Source of the DNA: Streptomyces wuyuanensis
Lineage (GTDB): Bacteria > Actinomycetota > Actinomycetes > Streptomycetales > Streptomycetaceae
NCBI RefSeq assembly: GCF_900103455.1
Contig: NZ_FNHI01000018.1
Location: forward strand, 15,819 to 79,818
DNA: 64,000 nucleotides
Reading direction: 5' to 3'
Numbering within the stretch: position 1 is the stretch's first letter; each line of letters starts with the position of its first letter. Shown here piece by piece: positions 34,264-43,208 of the stretch. A model generated the notes under the pieces. That model was not told where the DNA came from and ran no database searches. It saw only the letters and a program-made list of their open reading frames with translations. The translations under genes and the position numbers were made by a program.

Positions 34264-37200
34264 ATGAGCGCGCAGCACGCCGCCGTGGGCGGCGGTGCCG
34301 GTACCGGGTCCCGCGGCCGGGCGGACTTCCGCCGGTCCGTCTCCCCCACCGAGTGGTCCTATCTTGCCGCCGCCCGGCTGGGCGAACTGCTGGTGCTCCA
34401 GCTGGTGGTCGAGGGTACCGGGCCGATCGACGCCCTGGCCCTGAGCCGTGCCGTGGCCGAGGCCTCGGCGTCCTGCCCCGGCTCGCGGCTGGTGCGCCGC
34501 GGCAGGACGTGGGTCGACAGCGGACGTCCGGCACGGGTCGTGGTCGTCGAAGGAACGCCGTTCGACCGCACGGCGCTCACGGGACCACCGGAACTCAACG
34601 CCCCGCTCGCCCACGCGGAGGACCGCCCGGGCTGCGAAGTGCTGCTGCTCACCGGCGAACCCGCCACCGTGGTCTTCAGGGCGTCCCACTCCGTGATGGA
34701 CCTCAAGGGCGTGTCGCTGTGGGCCGCGGAGGTGTTCCGGGCCCTGCGCGGTGAACCCCCGCGGGGCGCCACGGACTCGCTGGCCGACTACACGCTGCTG
34801 GACGCGGTGGGCAGGACCGGGCAGCGGCCCCCGCTCGGGCTCGACCAGCGCTCACCGCTCGGCGGCCGGCCGGGCAGCGGTTCGGTGTGGCGGCGGCGTA
34901 CGGTGGCCGGCCGCCACGCGGCGCTGGCCGCCAAGGTGGCGGCAGCGGTCGCGGAGGGCGTACCCGGTCCGGGGGCCCGGATCATGGTCCCCGTGGACCT
35001 GCGACGTCACGCCCCCGGTGTGTCGTCGACGGCCAATCTGGCCCTGCCGGTGTTCCTCGACGTCCCGTCCGGTCAGGGCGCGGACGCCGTCCACCGGCGG
35101 TTGCTGGGCGCGCTGGCCTCCCGGCGGGAACTGGCCGCCGGCACGGAGGCGGCCCTGGCCCGCCTTCCGCTTCGGGCGGCTGCGGCCTTGGTGGGCGCGT
35201 CACGGGCCGTCGCCTCGGCACGGCACCGGTACCTGGCGTCCGCCATCGTGTCGAACGTCGGCCGGCTTGCGCCGGCCGACTTCAGCGCCGGGGAGTTCAC
35301 CGCAACGACCGTCTACGCCCTGCCGGTGCACGCTCCCCTGGTACCGGTCAACATCGCGCTGCTGGAACTGCCCGAGCACGTCGAGCTCGTGGTCTCCGCC
35401 CGTGGAGCCGCGGACGTCGGCGAGCGCTGCGAGGCCCTGCTGGACCGCATCGACTCCGCGCTCGGCGCGGACGCGACGGCCTCGGGCACGCCGCCCCCGG
35501 CACCGCCGCGGAAGCCCGCTGCCGCAAAGCTGCTGCTCTCGCCCGGCCCCGGCGGACTTCCTTCGCTGGAGCACTCGGTGGTTCAGCTGTTCCGGGCGCA
35601 GGCCGCCCGCCGGCCGGACGCACCCGCCGTGCTCGGCGACGACCTGCGGTGGTCGTACGCGGAACTGGACCGTCGCTCCGACGCCGTCGCGGCCGAACTG
35701 CTCACCCTCGGCGTCCGGCGCGGCGAGGTCGTCGCCGTCCTGGCGGACCGTTCGGCAGCCGGCCTGGCCGGAGTCTGGGGCGTCCTGAAGGCGGGCGCGG
35801 CCTTCCTGCCCGTCGACGTGCGCAATCCGGCGCGACGGGTCGAGGAACTGCTGCACGACGCGGGGGCCGGCATCTGTCTCGCGGAGAAGTCCTGGTGCGA
35901 CCGGGCTCAGGGCAGCGGATGCACGACGATCCTCCTCGAGGACGTCGCGGGCGACGGAGCGACCGTCGACGAGCGGGGTCGCGCGGCCCTCACCGCCGCC
36001 GCTCCCGGCCCCGACGATCTGGCGTACGTCATCTACACGTCGGGCTCCACGGGCAGGCCGAAGGGCGTACAGATCGAGCACCGCAGCCTGACCAACGTCG
36101 TCGGGTGGATCGCCCCCTTCATGCGCTGCGACGAGGAGACCCGGGCCGCGTACTCCTTCTCCCCCGGATTCGACCTCTCGATCATGCAGATCTTCCCGCC
36201 CCTGGTGCACGGCGGTGCCGTCGTGCCAGTGCCGGGCGAACTCGACCACGTCAAGCTGCGCGAGATGTTCTCCGGACGGCTGGCCAACACCCTCGGGCTG
36301 ACGCCGACCCACCTCGCTCTCGCCCGGCGACTCGGAATCCGCGCTATGGGCATCCGCGCCCTCCAGTCCGGCGGCGAGAATCTCACCACGGCCGGCAGCA
36401 GCCGGGCACGCGCGTCGTTCGGACCCGACTGTCTCTTCGTGAACATCTACGGCCCCACCGAGGCCACGGTGGCCTGCACCGTCGCCGTGGTCGACGACGT
36501 GACCGGACGCCCGTCCGCACCGATCGGAGTGCCGGTGCACCGCACGTCCGTGGCCGTACTCGACGAGCGGGGAAGCGAAGTCCCGGACGGGGAGCCGGGC
36601 GAACTCCATGTGACCGGCGTCCAGCTGGCCCGGGGCTACCTCGGCCGCCCCGACCTGACGGCCGACCGTTTCGTCTACCTCCCGGACGGCCGACGCGCCT
36701 ACCGCACGGGTGATCTGGTGCTCCGCCTGCCCGACGGACAACTGGAGTACGTCGGCCGGATCGACTCACAGGTGAAGATCCGAGGTCACCGTGTCGAGCC
36801 GGGCGAGGTCGAGGCCGCGCTCACCGCTCTGCCGGACATCGCGCAGGCCGCGGTGGTCGCCCGCCGCAGGAACGACACCGGCGCGCAGGCGCTGTGCGCT
36901 TTCGTGGTGCCGGCCCGCAGCGCAGCCGCCTTCGACGGGGCGGCCGTACGTGCGGATCTCGAGCGCTCGCTGCCGTCCCACCTGGTTCCCACGGTGATGT
37001 GTGCGGTCACCGGGCTGCCGGAGACAGCCAGCGGCAAGACCGACCGCAACGCGCTGCCGAATCCCTTCGACGGGGCGCCCGCTCTCGTGGGGGCGAGCGA
37101 CCTCCCGGGCCCCGCCATCGGACCGCGTCCCGCGGGGGCGGCGGACGATCCGGGACCCGGTGTGGCCTCGGTGACGGCCGGGATCTGGGCCCGTGTCCTG

Positions 37201-37413
37201 CGCTGCGACGCCAAGGACCTCGATGCCTCGTCCGACTTCCATGCTCTGGGCGGCGATTCGCTCGCCGTCCTGGAGATGCTGGCCGCGCTGGGCGAGGAGG
37301 TGCTGGGCAGGGACGCGGAGCAGCGGTTCCTGACCCAACTCGGCTCCCTGAGCGAGAGGCTGACGCTCGGCCGGGTCGTCGAAGCCGTCGAGGCGCTGCG
37401 GAGCGGGTCGTGA
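34264..37413 (+). CDS. lstE: Single-module NRPS LstE (C-like, A, PCP)
   Basis: 1049 residues. Residues about 25-400 are a condensation/acyltransferase-like domain with the reduced motif SHSVMDLKG (His142, Asp146), an HxxxD rather than HHxxxDG pattern. About 440-930 is the adenylation domain: YVIYTSGSTGRPKGVQIEHR, NIYGPTEATVACT, YRTGDLVLRLPDG and catalytic Lys in ASGKTDRNALP. About 965-1045 is the carrier with Ser999 in GGDSLAVLE. There is no thioesterase. In the lipstatin pathway this protein activates an amino acid and esterifies it to the side-chain hydroxyl of the beta-lactone core. My reading of the specificity positions (D-L-M-G-Q-G-I-V-A) matches no leucine code I know, so the residue is uncertain. 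ATG start is 2 bases after lstD. Confidence 0.9.
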   Translation: MSAQHAAVGGGAGTGSRGRADFRRSVSPTEWSYLAAARLGELLVLQLVVEGTGPIDALALSRAVAEASASCPGSRLVRRGRTWVDSGRPARVVVVEGTPFDRTALTGPPELNAPLAHAEDRPGCEVLLLTGEPATVVFRASHSVMDLKGVSLWAAEVFRALRGEPPRGATDSLADYTLLDAVGRTGQRPPLGLDQRSPLGGRPGSGSVWRRRTVAGRHAALAAKVAAAVAEGVPGPGARIMVPVDLRRHAPGVSSTANLALPVFLDVPSGQGADAVHRRLLGALASRRELAAGTEAALARLPLRAAAALVGASRAVASARHRYLASAIVSNVGRLAPADFSAGEFTATTVYALPVHAPLVPVNIALLELPEHVELVVSARGAADVGERCEALLDRIDSALGADATASGTPPPAPPRKPAAAKLLLSPGPGGLPSLEHSVVQLFRAQAARRPDAPAVLGDDLRWSYAELDRRSDAVAAELLTLGVRRGEVVAVLADRSAAGLAGVWGVLKAGAAFLPVDVRNPARRVEELLHDAGAGICLAEKSWCDRAQGSGCTTILLEDVAGDGATVDERGRAALTAAAPGPDDLAYVIYTSGSTGRPKGVQIEHRSLTNVVGWIAPFMRCDEETRAAYSFSPGFDLSIMQIFPPLVHGGAVVPVPGELDHVKLREMFSGRLANTLGLTPTHLALARRLGIRAMGIRALQSGGENLTTAGSSRARASFGPDCLFVNIYGPTEATVACTVAVVDDVTGRPSAPIGVPVHRTSVAVLDERGSEVPDGEPGELHVTGVQLARGYLGRPDLTADRFVYLPDGRRAYRTGDLVLRLPDGQLEYVGRIDSQVKIRGHRVEPGEVEAALTALPDIAQAAVVARRRNDTGAQALCAFVVPARSAAAFDGAAVRADLERSLPSHLVPTVMCAVTGLPETASGKTDRNALPNPFDGAPALVGASDLPGPAIGPRPAGAADDPGPGVASVTAGIWARVLRCDAKDLDASSDFHALGGDSLAVLEMLAALGEEVLGRDAEQRFLTQLGSLSERLTLGRVVEAVEALRSGS

Positions 37414-38093
37414 TCTTCGTCGGAGAGGGCGCTCTCCTGTGGCGCGCCGTTCAGCACACCCTCGACAGCGACCTGCCGGTGGACCTGGTCTGCGGGCCTC
37501 CCCCCGCTGTGAACACCACTCGGCCCGATGTTCCCTTCCGCGCCGTCGCGGACGTCAACTCCGTGGCGGCCGAACTGGTCGCCGCCAGCACGGACGGCGT
37601 CGTCTGGTCGCTGAACAACCGGATGATCTTCCGTGCGCCGGTGCTGTCCCGCGGGCTTCGCGTCCTCAACGTCCACCACGGTCCGCTGCCCGCCTACCGG
37701 GGGCTGCCGGAAGTGGCCCTGGTCTACGCGATGTTGCGTGGCGAGCGGGAGTTCGCCGCGACCCTCCACCAGGTGGACGACGGAATCGACACCGGCCCCA
37801 TCCTGGCCGCCGATCGCTTTCCGATCGGGCCCGACGAGCCGTTCCACATGGTTCTGCGCCGCGGACTGCGGGTCTGCCACCGGCTCTTCGAGCGTTGTCT
37901 GCCCCTGGTGGCAGCCGACCCCGCCTGGAACGGCGAACCGGCCCGCCCCGGCGGTGCCGGCCCCGACGGGTACTTCGGCCGCAGGGAGCTGGCCCGTCTG
38001 CCCGACCACCGGGACCACCCGGAGTTCAGCCGGGCCACCAACCTGGGCTTCCTCGCGGACTACCTCCCGGAGCTCGCCGCGGTCCTGGATTGA
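37410..38093 (+). CDS. lstF: Formyltransferase LstF
   Basis: 227 residues, GART/Fmt fold. The catalytic triad of folate-dependent formyltransferases is present: Asn and His in VLNVHHGPLPAYRG and Asp in VDDGIDTGPIL. It should place the N-formyl group on the amino-acid ester. GTG start at 37410 overlaps the lstE stop (GTGA). It is shorter than Met-tRNA formyltransferase (about 310 residues) because the C-terminal tRNA-binding domain is missing, which supports a small-molecule substrate. Last gene of the operon; a hairpin follows at once. Confidence 0.9.
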   Translation: MIFVGEGALLWRAVQHTLDSDLPVDLVCGPPPAVNTTRPDVPFRAVADVNSVAAELVAASTDGVVWSLNNRMIFRAPVLSRGLRVLNVHHGPLPAYRGLPEVALVYAMLRGEREFAATLHQVDDGIDTGPILAADRFPIGPDEPFHMVLRRGLRVCHRLFERCLPLVAADPAWNGEPARPGGAGPDGYFGRRELARLPDHRDHPEFSRATNLGFLADYLPELAAVLD

Positions 38094-38135
38094 AGCGACC
38101 GCGGATCCGTCGGGGCCACGAGCCGCGCGGTCGCT
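38094..38135 (+). terminator. Hairpin directly after lstF
   Basis: AGCGACCGCG (38094-38103) pairs perfectly with CGCGGTCGCT (38126-38135) across a 22-base loop. The left arm begins on the first base after the lstF stop codon. Likely the operon terminator. Confidence 0.75.
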
Positions 38136-38471
38136 GCCTCTGGCCAGATCAGGCGGGCCAGGTGCAGTTGGCGGCGTTCCTCGAGTTCCTCTCAGCGCGG
38201 GTGACGGTTGAAACGAGCCGGGAGCGGGATGCTCGCCCGGCCCAGGGGCCCGCTACTCGGACAGGTCGAGCCGGATCGGCATCAGCAGGTGTGCCGTAGC
38301 CGTCACCGGCCAAGTCGGGGTCGCACCACAGCGGGGAGGCAACCGGGGCGCTGGTCCTGGAGGTCAGTGGCCGATCGCCTTGTTCAGGACGGGTGCGCCG
38401 ATGCCGGCATCCACCGCGTCGACCACGCCCGCGACGGCCTCGCGCACCCCCGGGCGGCAGTGGCTCCTCGG
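38136..38471. other. Intergenic between convergent genes
   Basis: About 335 bases with no supported gene; open frames lack codon bias or motifs. Confidence 0.4.
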
Positions 38472-38831
38472 TCACGGCCTCGCGGCCGCATCCGCCTCGG
38501 CGCGCTCGGGTGCGGGTGGGTCTTCGCGGTGGAGGAAGGCCGTGAGGAGGTCGCCGACGGGATGGCCGGCCTCGTTGGGGTGGCGTAGGGCGACGGTGGG
38601 GTCGATGGTGTAGCGGTTGCGGCGCCCCACCCGGGTCCGGGTGAGGTACCCGGCGGCTTCCAGGTCGGCGACGATGATCTGCACCGCGCGTTCGGTGATG
38701 CCGATCCCGGCGGCGAGGTCACGCAGCCGGACCTCGGGGTCGTCGGCGATCCTCAGCAGCACCCGGGCGTGGTTGGTGAGGAACGTCCACTGGTCGCCGC
38801 GTGCTGGTGAGGGACTCATGAGCCTCATCAT
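38472..38831 (-). CDS. Winged-helix transcriptional regulator (MarR/ArsR-like)
   Basis: 119 residues. The central HTH reads NHARVLLRIADDPEVRLRDL, then GITERAVQIIVADLEAAGYL, and a wing RTRVGRRNRYTIDP. GGAG lies upstream of the ATG at 38831; an ATG 15 bases downstream also has GAGG before it. Divergent from the small stress-protein gene at 38969, with an inverted repeat between them that may be its operator. Confidence 0.85.
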   Translation of the reverse strand: MMRLMSPSPARGDQWTFLTNHARVLLRIADDPEVRLRDLAAGIGITERAVQIIVADLEAAGYLTRTRVGRRNRYTIDPTVALRHPNEAGHPVGDLLTAFLHREDPPAPERAEADAAARP

Positions 38832-38857
38832 ACGAACTCCGCTTCGCCTTTCAACGC

Positions 38858-38898
38858 TTTTACCGAAAGACCATTAGCGAAAGTTTTTTCGCGTAAAA
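38858..38898. promoter_or_regulatory. Inverted repeat in a divergent AT-rich promoter
   Basis: TTTTACCGAAA (38858-38868) is mirrored by TTTCGCGTAAAA (38887-38898), one extra base in the right arm. This AT-rich stretch is unusual for the window and lies between the winged-helix regulator and the stress-protein gene. Probable operator/promoter. Confidence 0.5.
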
Positions 38899-38968
38899 CT
38901 TGACGGGTGTCGCGGGCCGGGTGACGCTTGAGGGGATTCCTCCCGGCACAAGGAAGGCGGGTAGCGTC

Positions 38969-39478
38969 ATGGCCCGATCGCTTTCTCCCTCCCCCCACGG
39001 CGGTGCCCCCCGCCCCGCACGTGCGGGGCTTGTGCAGCCGGTGGCTGCGGTGCTGACAGACCGCGTAGACGATGTGGCGGTGGCCGAGACCGCGGCGCGC
39101 ATCGCGCTGACCCGGCGCGTGCCGCTGCTGCTGATCGCCGTGGTGCCCCCGCACATCCGTCAGTCGGGCCTGGGGCCGGCCACCGCGCCGGTGCGCGCGG
39201 TGCTCGCCCGGGTCATGCCGAAGATCGGGCCGCTCCACGTGGGCTACATCCCCGAGGTCTTCCATTTGCCCGCCCGGAACGGCTCGCGCCTGACGGCCGC
39301 GAAGGAGCTGCTGGCGCTGGCCACCCGGCACCGGGCTCCGGAGGTGGTGGTCTCCCGCCGCGGCCCCGAGGGCCTTGACGGTTTCGCCCTGATCGAGGCC
39401 GCGGCCCTGCGCGGCGGCCCCTGCGTCCACGCGGTCACGCCCCCCACATGGGCCTCACCGCGCCTGACGACGCAGTGA
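38969..39478 (+). CDS. Universal-stress-protein-like protein
   Basis: 169 residues with a Rossmann-like alpha/beta pattern: strand PVAAVLTDRVDDVAVAETAA, strand VPLLLIAVVPP, and a late VVVSRRGPEG loop. The glycine-rich ATP loop of classical Usp proteins (GxxGxxxxxxxxxGS) is absent, so nucleotide binding is doubtful. Start ATG at 38969, AGGAAGG upstream. It precedes the TerC gene by about 45 bases and is probably co-transcribed with it. Confidence 0.7.
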   Translation: MARSLSPSPHGGAPRPARAGLVQPVAAVLTDRVDDVAVAETAARIALTRRVPLLLIAVVPPHIRQSGLGPATAPVRAVLARVMPKIGPLHVGYIPEVFHLPARNGSRLTAAKELLALATRHRAPEVVVSRRGPEGLDGFALIEAAALRGGPCVHAVTPPTWASPRLTTQ

Positions 39479-39523
39479 TCCCCCCTACAGCGAGAAGAGT
39501 CCCGGAGAGGAAGCCGTTCAGCG

Positions 39524-40591
39524 ATGAATGATCTGTCGTTCGCCGTCCCCTTTTGGGTGTGGGGCGCCGTCACCGTGGGCATCGGTGTGATGCTCGCCGT
39601 CGACCTGATCGCTCACCGCGACAACCACGTGATCGGCTTCCGCGAGGCCGCGATCTGGAGCGGCATCTGGATCGCCATGGGGCTCGGCTTCGGTGTCATC
39701 CTTCTGTTCTGGCAGGGCGGGGAGGTGTCCTCCACCTACTACGCCGGCTACCTGATCGAGAAGGCCCTGTCGATCGACAACGTGTTCGTCTTCGCGCTGG
39801 TCTTCTCCTTCTTCGCCGTGCCCGACGCCTACCAGCACAAGGTCCTCTTCTGGGGCGTCATCGGAGCCCTGGCCTTCCGGCTGGTGTTCATCTTCATCGG
39901 CGCCGAACTGCTCCAGCTGTTCTTCTGGACCGCCTACCTCTTCGGCGCGTTCCTGATCTGGACCGGCTGGAAGATGGCCTTCTCCAAGGACGAAGAGGTC
40001 CACCCCGACCGCAACCCCGTCGTCCGCCTGGTGAAGAAGCTCATCCCCACCGACCCGAACTTCCACGGCGACAAGTTCTTCACCCACACCAACGGACGTC
40101 GAGTGGCCACGCTGCTGTTCGTCGTCCTGGTCGCCATCGAGGCCACCGACCTGATCTTCGCCGTCGACTCCGTCGCCGCCGTCCTCGCGATCACCACCAA
40201 CACCTTCCTGGTGTGGTCCGCCAACGCCTTCGCCGTCCTCGGCCTGCGCAGCCTCTACTTCTGTCTCGCCGGACTCCTGCGCCGCTTCCAGTACCTGCAC
40301 TACGGCCTCGCGGTCCTCCTCGCCTTCGCCGGCGTCAAGCTCATCCTCTCCGAAACCCCCGTCGGCAAGCTCCCCATCCCGCTCACCCTCGGCGTCATCG
40401 CCGCCACCATCACCGTCTCCGTCATCTGGTCGCTGATCGCCACCCACAACCAGCCCCCGGCCTCCGGCACCGAGGGCCGGCCGGCTGGGGCCGGGGAAGG
40501 CCGGGCCGGCGGGGCCGGCGAACCCTCCGCTGGTCCCGCACCCCAGCAGTCCGCTGCCGGCCGTAGCCCTTGCACCAAGGACTCGCCATGA
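39524..40591 (+). CDS. terC: TerC family integral membrane protein
   Basis: 355 residues with about nine membrane segments. Family hallmarks include EKALSIDNVFVFALVFSFFA with acidic residues inside the membrane, and ATDLIFAVDSVAAVLAITTN. These acidic motifs are linked to metal-ion (manganese) export in characterised TerC proteins. The C-terminal 50 residues are a Gly/Ala/Pro-rich tail. The ribosome site GGAGAGGAAG precedes the ATG. Its stop overlaps the start of a decayed stress-protein gene (ATGA). Confidence 0.93.
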   Translation: MNDLSFAVPFWVWGAVTVGIGVMLAVDLIAHRDNHVIGFREAAIWSGIWIAMGLGFGVILLFWQGGEVSSTYYAGYLIEKALSIDNVFVFALVFSFFAVPDAYQHKVLFWGVIGALAFRLVFIFIGAELLQLFFWTAYLFGAFLIWTGWKMAFSKDEEVHPDRNPVVRLVKKLIPTDPNFHGDKFFTHTNGRRVATLLFVVLVAIEATDLIFAVDSVAAVLAITTNTFLVWSANAFAVLGLRSLYFCLAGLLRRFQYLHYGLAVLLAFAGVKLILSETPVGKLPIPLTLGVIAATITVSVIWSLIATHNQPPASGTEGRPAGAGEGRAGGAGEPSAGPAPQQSAAGRSPCTKDSP

Positions 40592-41136
40592 CCACGCCCC
40601 AGGCACCCCAGCCGGCCGCCCCGACCCGAGCCCGGCTGAGGTGCACGTCCACCGCTTCGCCCTCCGCGCCGACGGCAGTGTCCTGGCGCCGTTCACCGGC
40701 TCCCGCGACGCGGCGGTGGCCGCCAACGCCGCAAAGCTCGCCGCACGCACCGGCCACCCCGTCACCGCCGCAGCAGTGCGGCACGTCTCGTCGCAGATGA
40801 AACGGCAGCATGGGAAACCCGGTGGCCGAACGCCAGGCTGCGGTTGGGGCACGCGTTCATCTGGCCCGCCACGCACGTGCCCCTGTGCCCCTCCCCCGGC
40901 CCTCCACGCGGCGGCCTACGCAACATGGCCGAACACGTGGCGGCGGAAGCCGAAGAGGTGCCCGGGCGACGGTACCCGAACTGGAGCTCTCCTCCGCCGT
41001 CGTCACCGGCGAGCCACTCACCCTCCTCGAAGCCGGCCCCCCGCCGCCCGGATCGAGGTCCGGACGGGGACTCCATGATGCGCAAGTTGCCGGAAGTGGA
41101 CGCGCGAGCCGCTGTCTGCGGTGGCTGGTACGCCCG
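40588..41136 (+). pseudogene. Universal stress protein relic with several frameshifts
   Basis: An ATG overlaps the TerC stop. Pieces of one protein are spread over three frames: EVHVHRFALRADGSVLAPFT and VAANAAKLAARTGHPVTAAA; then HAFIWPATHVPLCP and LRNMAEHVAAEAEEVPGRRY; then PELELSSAVVTGEPLTLLEA; then ARIEVRTGTP. The order (strand, long helix, SSAVVTGEP strand) is that of a Usp domain. At least three indels separate the pieces, so no intact product is possible. Confidence 0.65.
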
Positions 41137-41826
41137 TCACCGCATTCGCCACGCGGCGGTCCCTCGGGGTGCCCGCGTGCGCTCGGGTCGGCGGCGGATG
41201 AGGCCGAGGTCGGTGGCGGCGGCGACGGCAGCGGTGCGGGAGTCGACGTCGAGTTTGGTGTAGATGCGGGCGAGGTGGGACTTGACGGTGCCTTCGGTCA
41301 GGTGAAGGCGTGCCCCGATGGCCTGGTTGGACAGGCCGTCGGCAACGAGTGCGAGGACTTCGGTCTCGCGTCGGGTCACGGCGGTGCCGGGGGCGCGTAG
41401 CCGGTTCATCAGCCGGTCGGCGACGGTGGGCGCGAGTGCGGTGCGGCCTGCGGCTGCGGTGCGCACGGCGGCGGCCAGTTCCTCGGGCGCGGCGTCTTTC
41501 AGGAGGTACCCGGTTGCGCCGGCTTCGATGGCGTGCAGAGTGTCGGCGTCGGAGTCGTACGTGGTGACGATCAGCACGCGGGGGGCTTGCGGCCGGGCCG
41601 TGATCTGGGCGGTGGCTTCGGCGCCGCCCATGCCTTTGCCGAACTGCAGGTCCATCAGCACGACGTCGATGTCTCCTTCGGCGGCGCGGGTGACGGCGTC
41701 CTCGGCGGTGGCGGCTTCGGCCATGACGACGAGGCCGTGTTCGGTTTCCAGCACGGCGCGCAGTCCGGCTCGTACGACGGGATGGTCATCGGCCAGGAGC
41801 AGGCGGATGGACATGTCGTCTGTCAC
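41137..41826 (-). CDS. NarL/LuxR-family response regulator
   Basis: 229 residues. Receiver IRLLLADDHPVVRAGLRAVL with phospho-acceptor Asp in DVVLMDLQFGKGMGG and Lys in GYLLKDA. HTH VTRRETEVLALVADGLSNQA with the GTVKSHLARIYTKL recognition helix. GTG start overlaps the kinase stop by 4 bases. The pair lies divergent to a MacB-like ABC transporter, the probable target. Confidence 0.92.
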   Translation of the reverse strand: MTDDMSIRLLLADDHPVVRAGLRAVLETEHGLVVMAEAATAEDAVTRAAEGDIDVVLMDLQFGKGMGGAEATAQITARPQAPRVLIVTTYDSDADTLHAIEAGATGYLLKDAAPEELAAAVRTAAAGRTALAPTVADRLMNRLRAPGTAVTRRETEVLALVADGLSNQAIGARLHLTEGTVKSHLARIYTKLDVDSRTAAVAAATDLGLIRRRPERTRAPRGTAAWRMR

Positions 41827-43037
41827 GGGCGGGCCTCGGTCTCGGCTTGCGGGGTGAGGGGCAGTTGGGCGGCCAGCGCGGCGCCGTGGCCGGGGGCGGA
41901 TTCGATCGTGAGGGTGCCTCCGAGGGCCTGGGTGCGGGCGTGCATGGCGGCCAGCCCGAAACCGCCGGCCTCGGGGTCGGGGGCGGGCAGGCGGGCGGGG
42001 TCGAACCCGCGTCCGTCGTCGGCAATGTCGAGAGCGACGTGGTCCCCGAGGTAGCGGAGGGTGACTTCGGCGGTGGTGGCCTCGGCGTGGTGGACGGTGT
42101 TGGCGAGGGCGGACTGGGCGATGCGGAGCAGGGCGACCTCGTGCGCGGTGGCGAGAGGGGCGGGGTCACCGGCGAGGTGGAAGCGTGCGGTGAGTCGGTG
42201 CCGGGCGGACGTGGTGGCGCACAGGCGTTCCAAGGCGCCGGCGAGGGTGGTGCCTTCCAGCGTGGGCGGGGTGAGGGCGGCGACGAAGCGGCGGGCCTCG
42301 GCGAGGTTGTCGATGGCGGCCTGCCGCGCCTGGTCGACGTAGCGGGCCGCGTTCTGTGGTGCCTGGGGCAGCGATCGTTCGGCGGCGCGCAGCAGCAGCT
42401 GGATGCTGGAAAAGCCTTGGGCGAGGGTGTCGTGGATCTCGCGCGCCAGGCGGTCGCGTTCGGACAGCACACCGGCGGTGTGCTGTGCGGCGGCCAGATC
42501 GGCTCGGGTAGCGGTGAGCTCTTCGATCAGCCTGCGGCGGTGTTCGCTCTCCCGGTACAGGGCCTGATACCCCCACACCACCGCGACCGCCACGGCGGCG
42601 CCGAGCACGGGACCGATGGCCATGGCGGGGCTGAAGGAGTGCTGGTGGGCAGCGAAGCCGGCGGTGGCTGCCGCCGCCGTGGCAGCCACCGCGACCAGTC
42701 CGGCGCGGCGGGGCAGCAGGTGCTGCTGGAGAAAGTACAGCGGGAAGGCCACCCACACGGCGTCGGGGGACAGGGCGAGCAGCACCAGCCAGCACGCGCC
42801 CACGGCGGCCAGCCACAGTGCGGCGGCCCGCCGCGAGCGGCGTACGCCCGGCAGCGTGGGCCCGACCGCGTACACCAGGCCGCATGCTGCCGATACGGCG
42901 ACGATCCACCCGACGTGGGGCCGGCCGTCGGCCACGGCCCGGCCGGCGGCCAGGGCGAGCAGGCCGATGACCAGCAGATGCAGGCACCAGGCCAGGGCCC
43001 GGGTGGTCGGGGTCAGGGCGGGAGCAGCGGTGTTCAC
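41823..43037 (-). CDS. Sensor histidine kinase (HisKA_3 type)
   Basis: 404 residues from the GTG at 43037. Six to seven hydrophobic segments occupy the first 170 residues (for example LHLLVIGLLALAAGRAVA and IGPVLGAAVAVAVVWGYQAL). The phospho-acceptor His is in AREIHDTLAQGFSSIQLLL. The HATPase domain has RIAQSALANTVHHAEA and DDGRGFDPARLP. Coupled to the response regulator downstream. About 170 bases separate it from the divergent ABC permease gene. Confidence 0.92.
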   Translation of the reverse strand: MNTAAPALTPTTRALAWCLHLLVIGLLALAAGRAVADGRPHVGWIVAVSAACGLVYAVGPTLPGVRRSRRAAALWLAAVGACWLVLLALSPDAVWVAFPLYFLQQHLLPRRAGLVAVAATAAAATAGFAAHQHSFSPAMAIGPVLGAAVAVAVVWGYQALYRESEHRRRLIEELTATRADLAAAQHTAGVLSERDRLAREIHDTLAQGFSSIQLLLRAAERSLPQAPQNAARYVDQARQAAIDNLAEARRFVAALTPPTLEGTTLAGALERLCATTSARHRLTARFHLAGDPAPLATAHEVALLRIAQSALANTVHHAEATTAEVTLRYLGDHVALDIADDGRGFDPARLPAPDPEAGGFGLAAMHARTQALGGTLTIESAPGHGAALAAQLPLTPQAETEARP

Positions 43038-43208
43038 AGTGCGTCCCAGATTACGGAGGCCGGCACTCTGGCGCCTCCATCGAAAGTTGCAACCCTCGTG
43101 CCCTCTTTCGGTCCACCAAGTGCCCTCATGCGCCAGAGGCGCGAACGGGGGCCGACGGCGACGGTGGAGCCATACCGCTTCCACCGCCGGAAAGGACAGG
43201 CCAAGGCC

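Noticed and set aside
41847..43208. Very long plus-strand open frame continuing into the ABC permease
   Set aside because: It is the mirror image of the histidine kinase gene; Gly/Arg-rich, without domains. The permease starts at the GTG at 43209.
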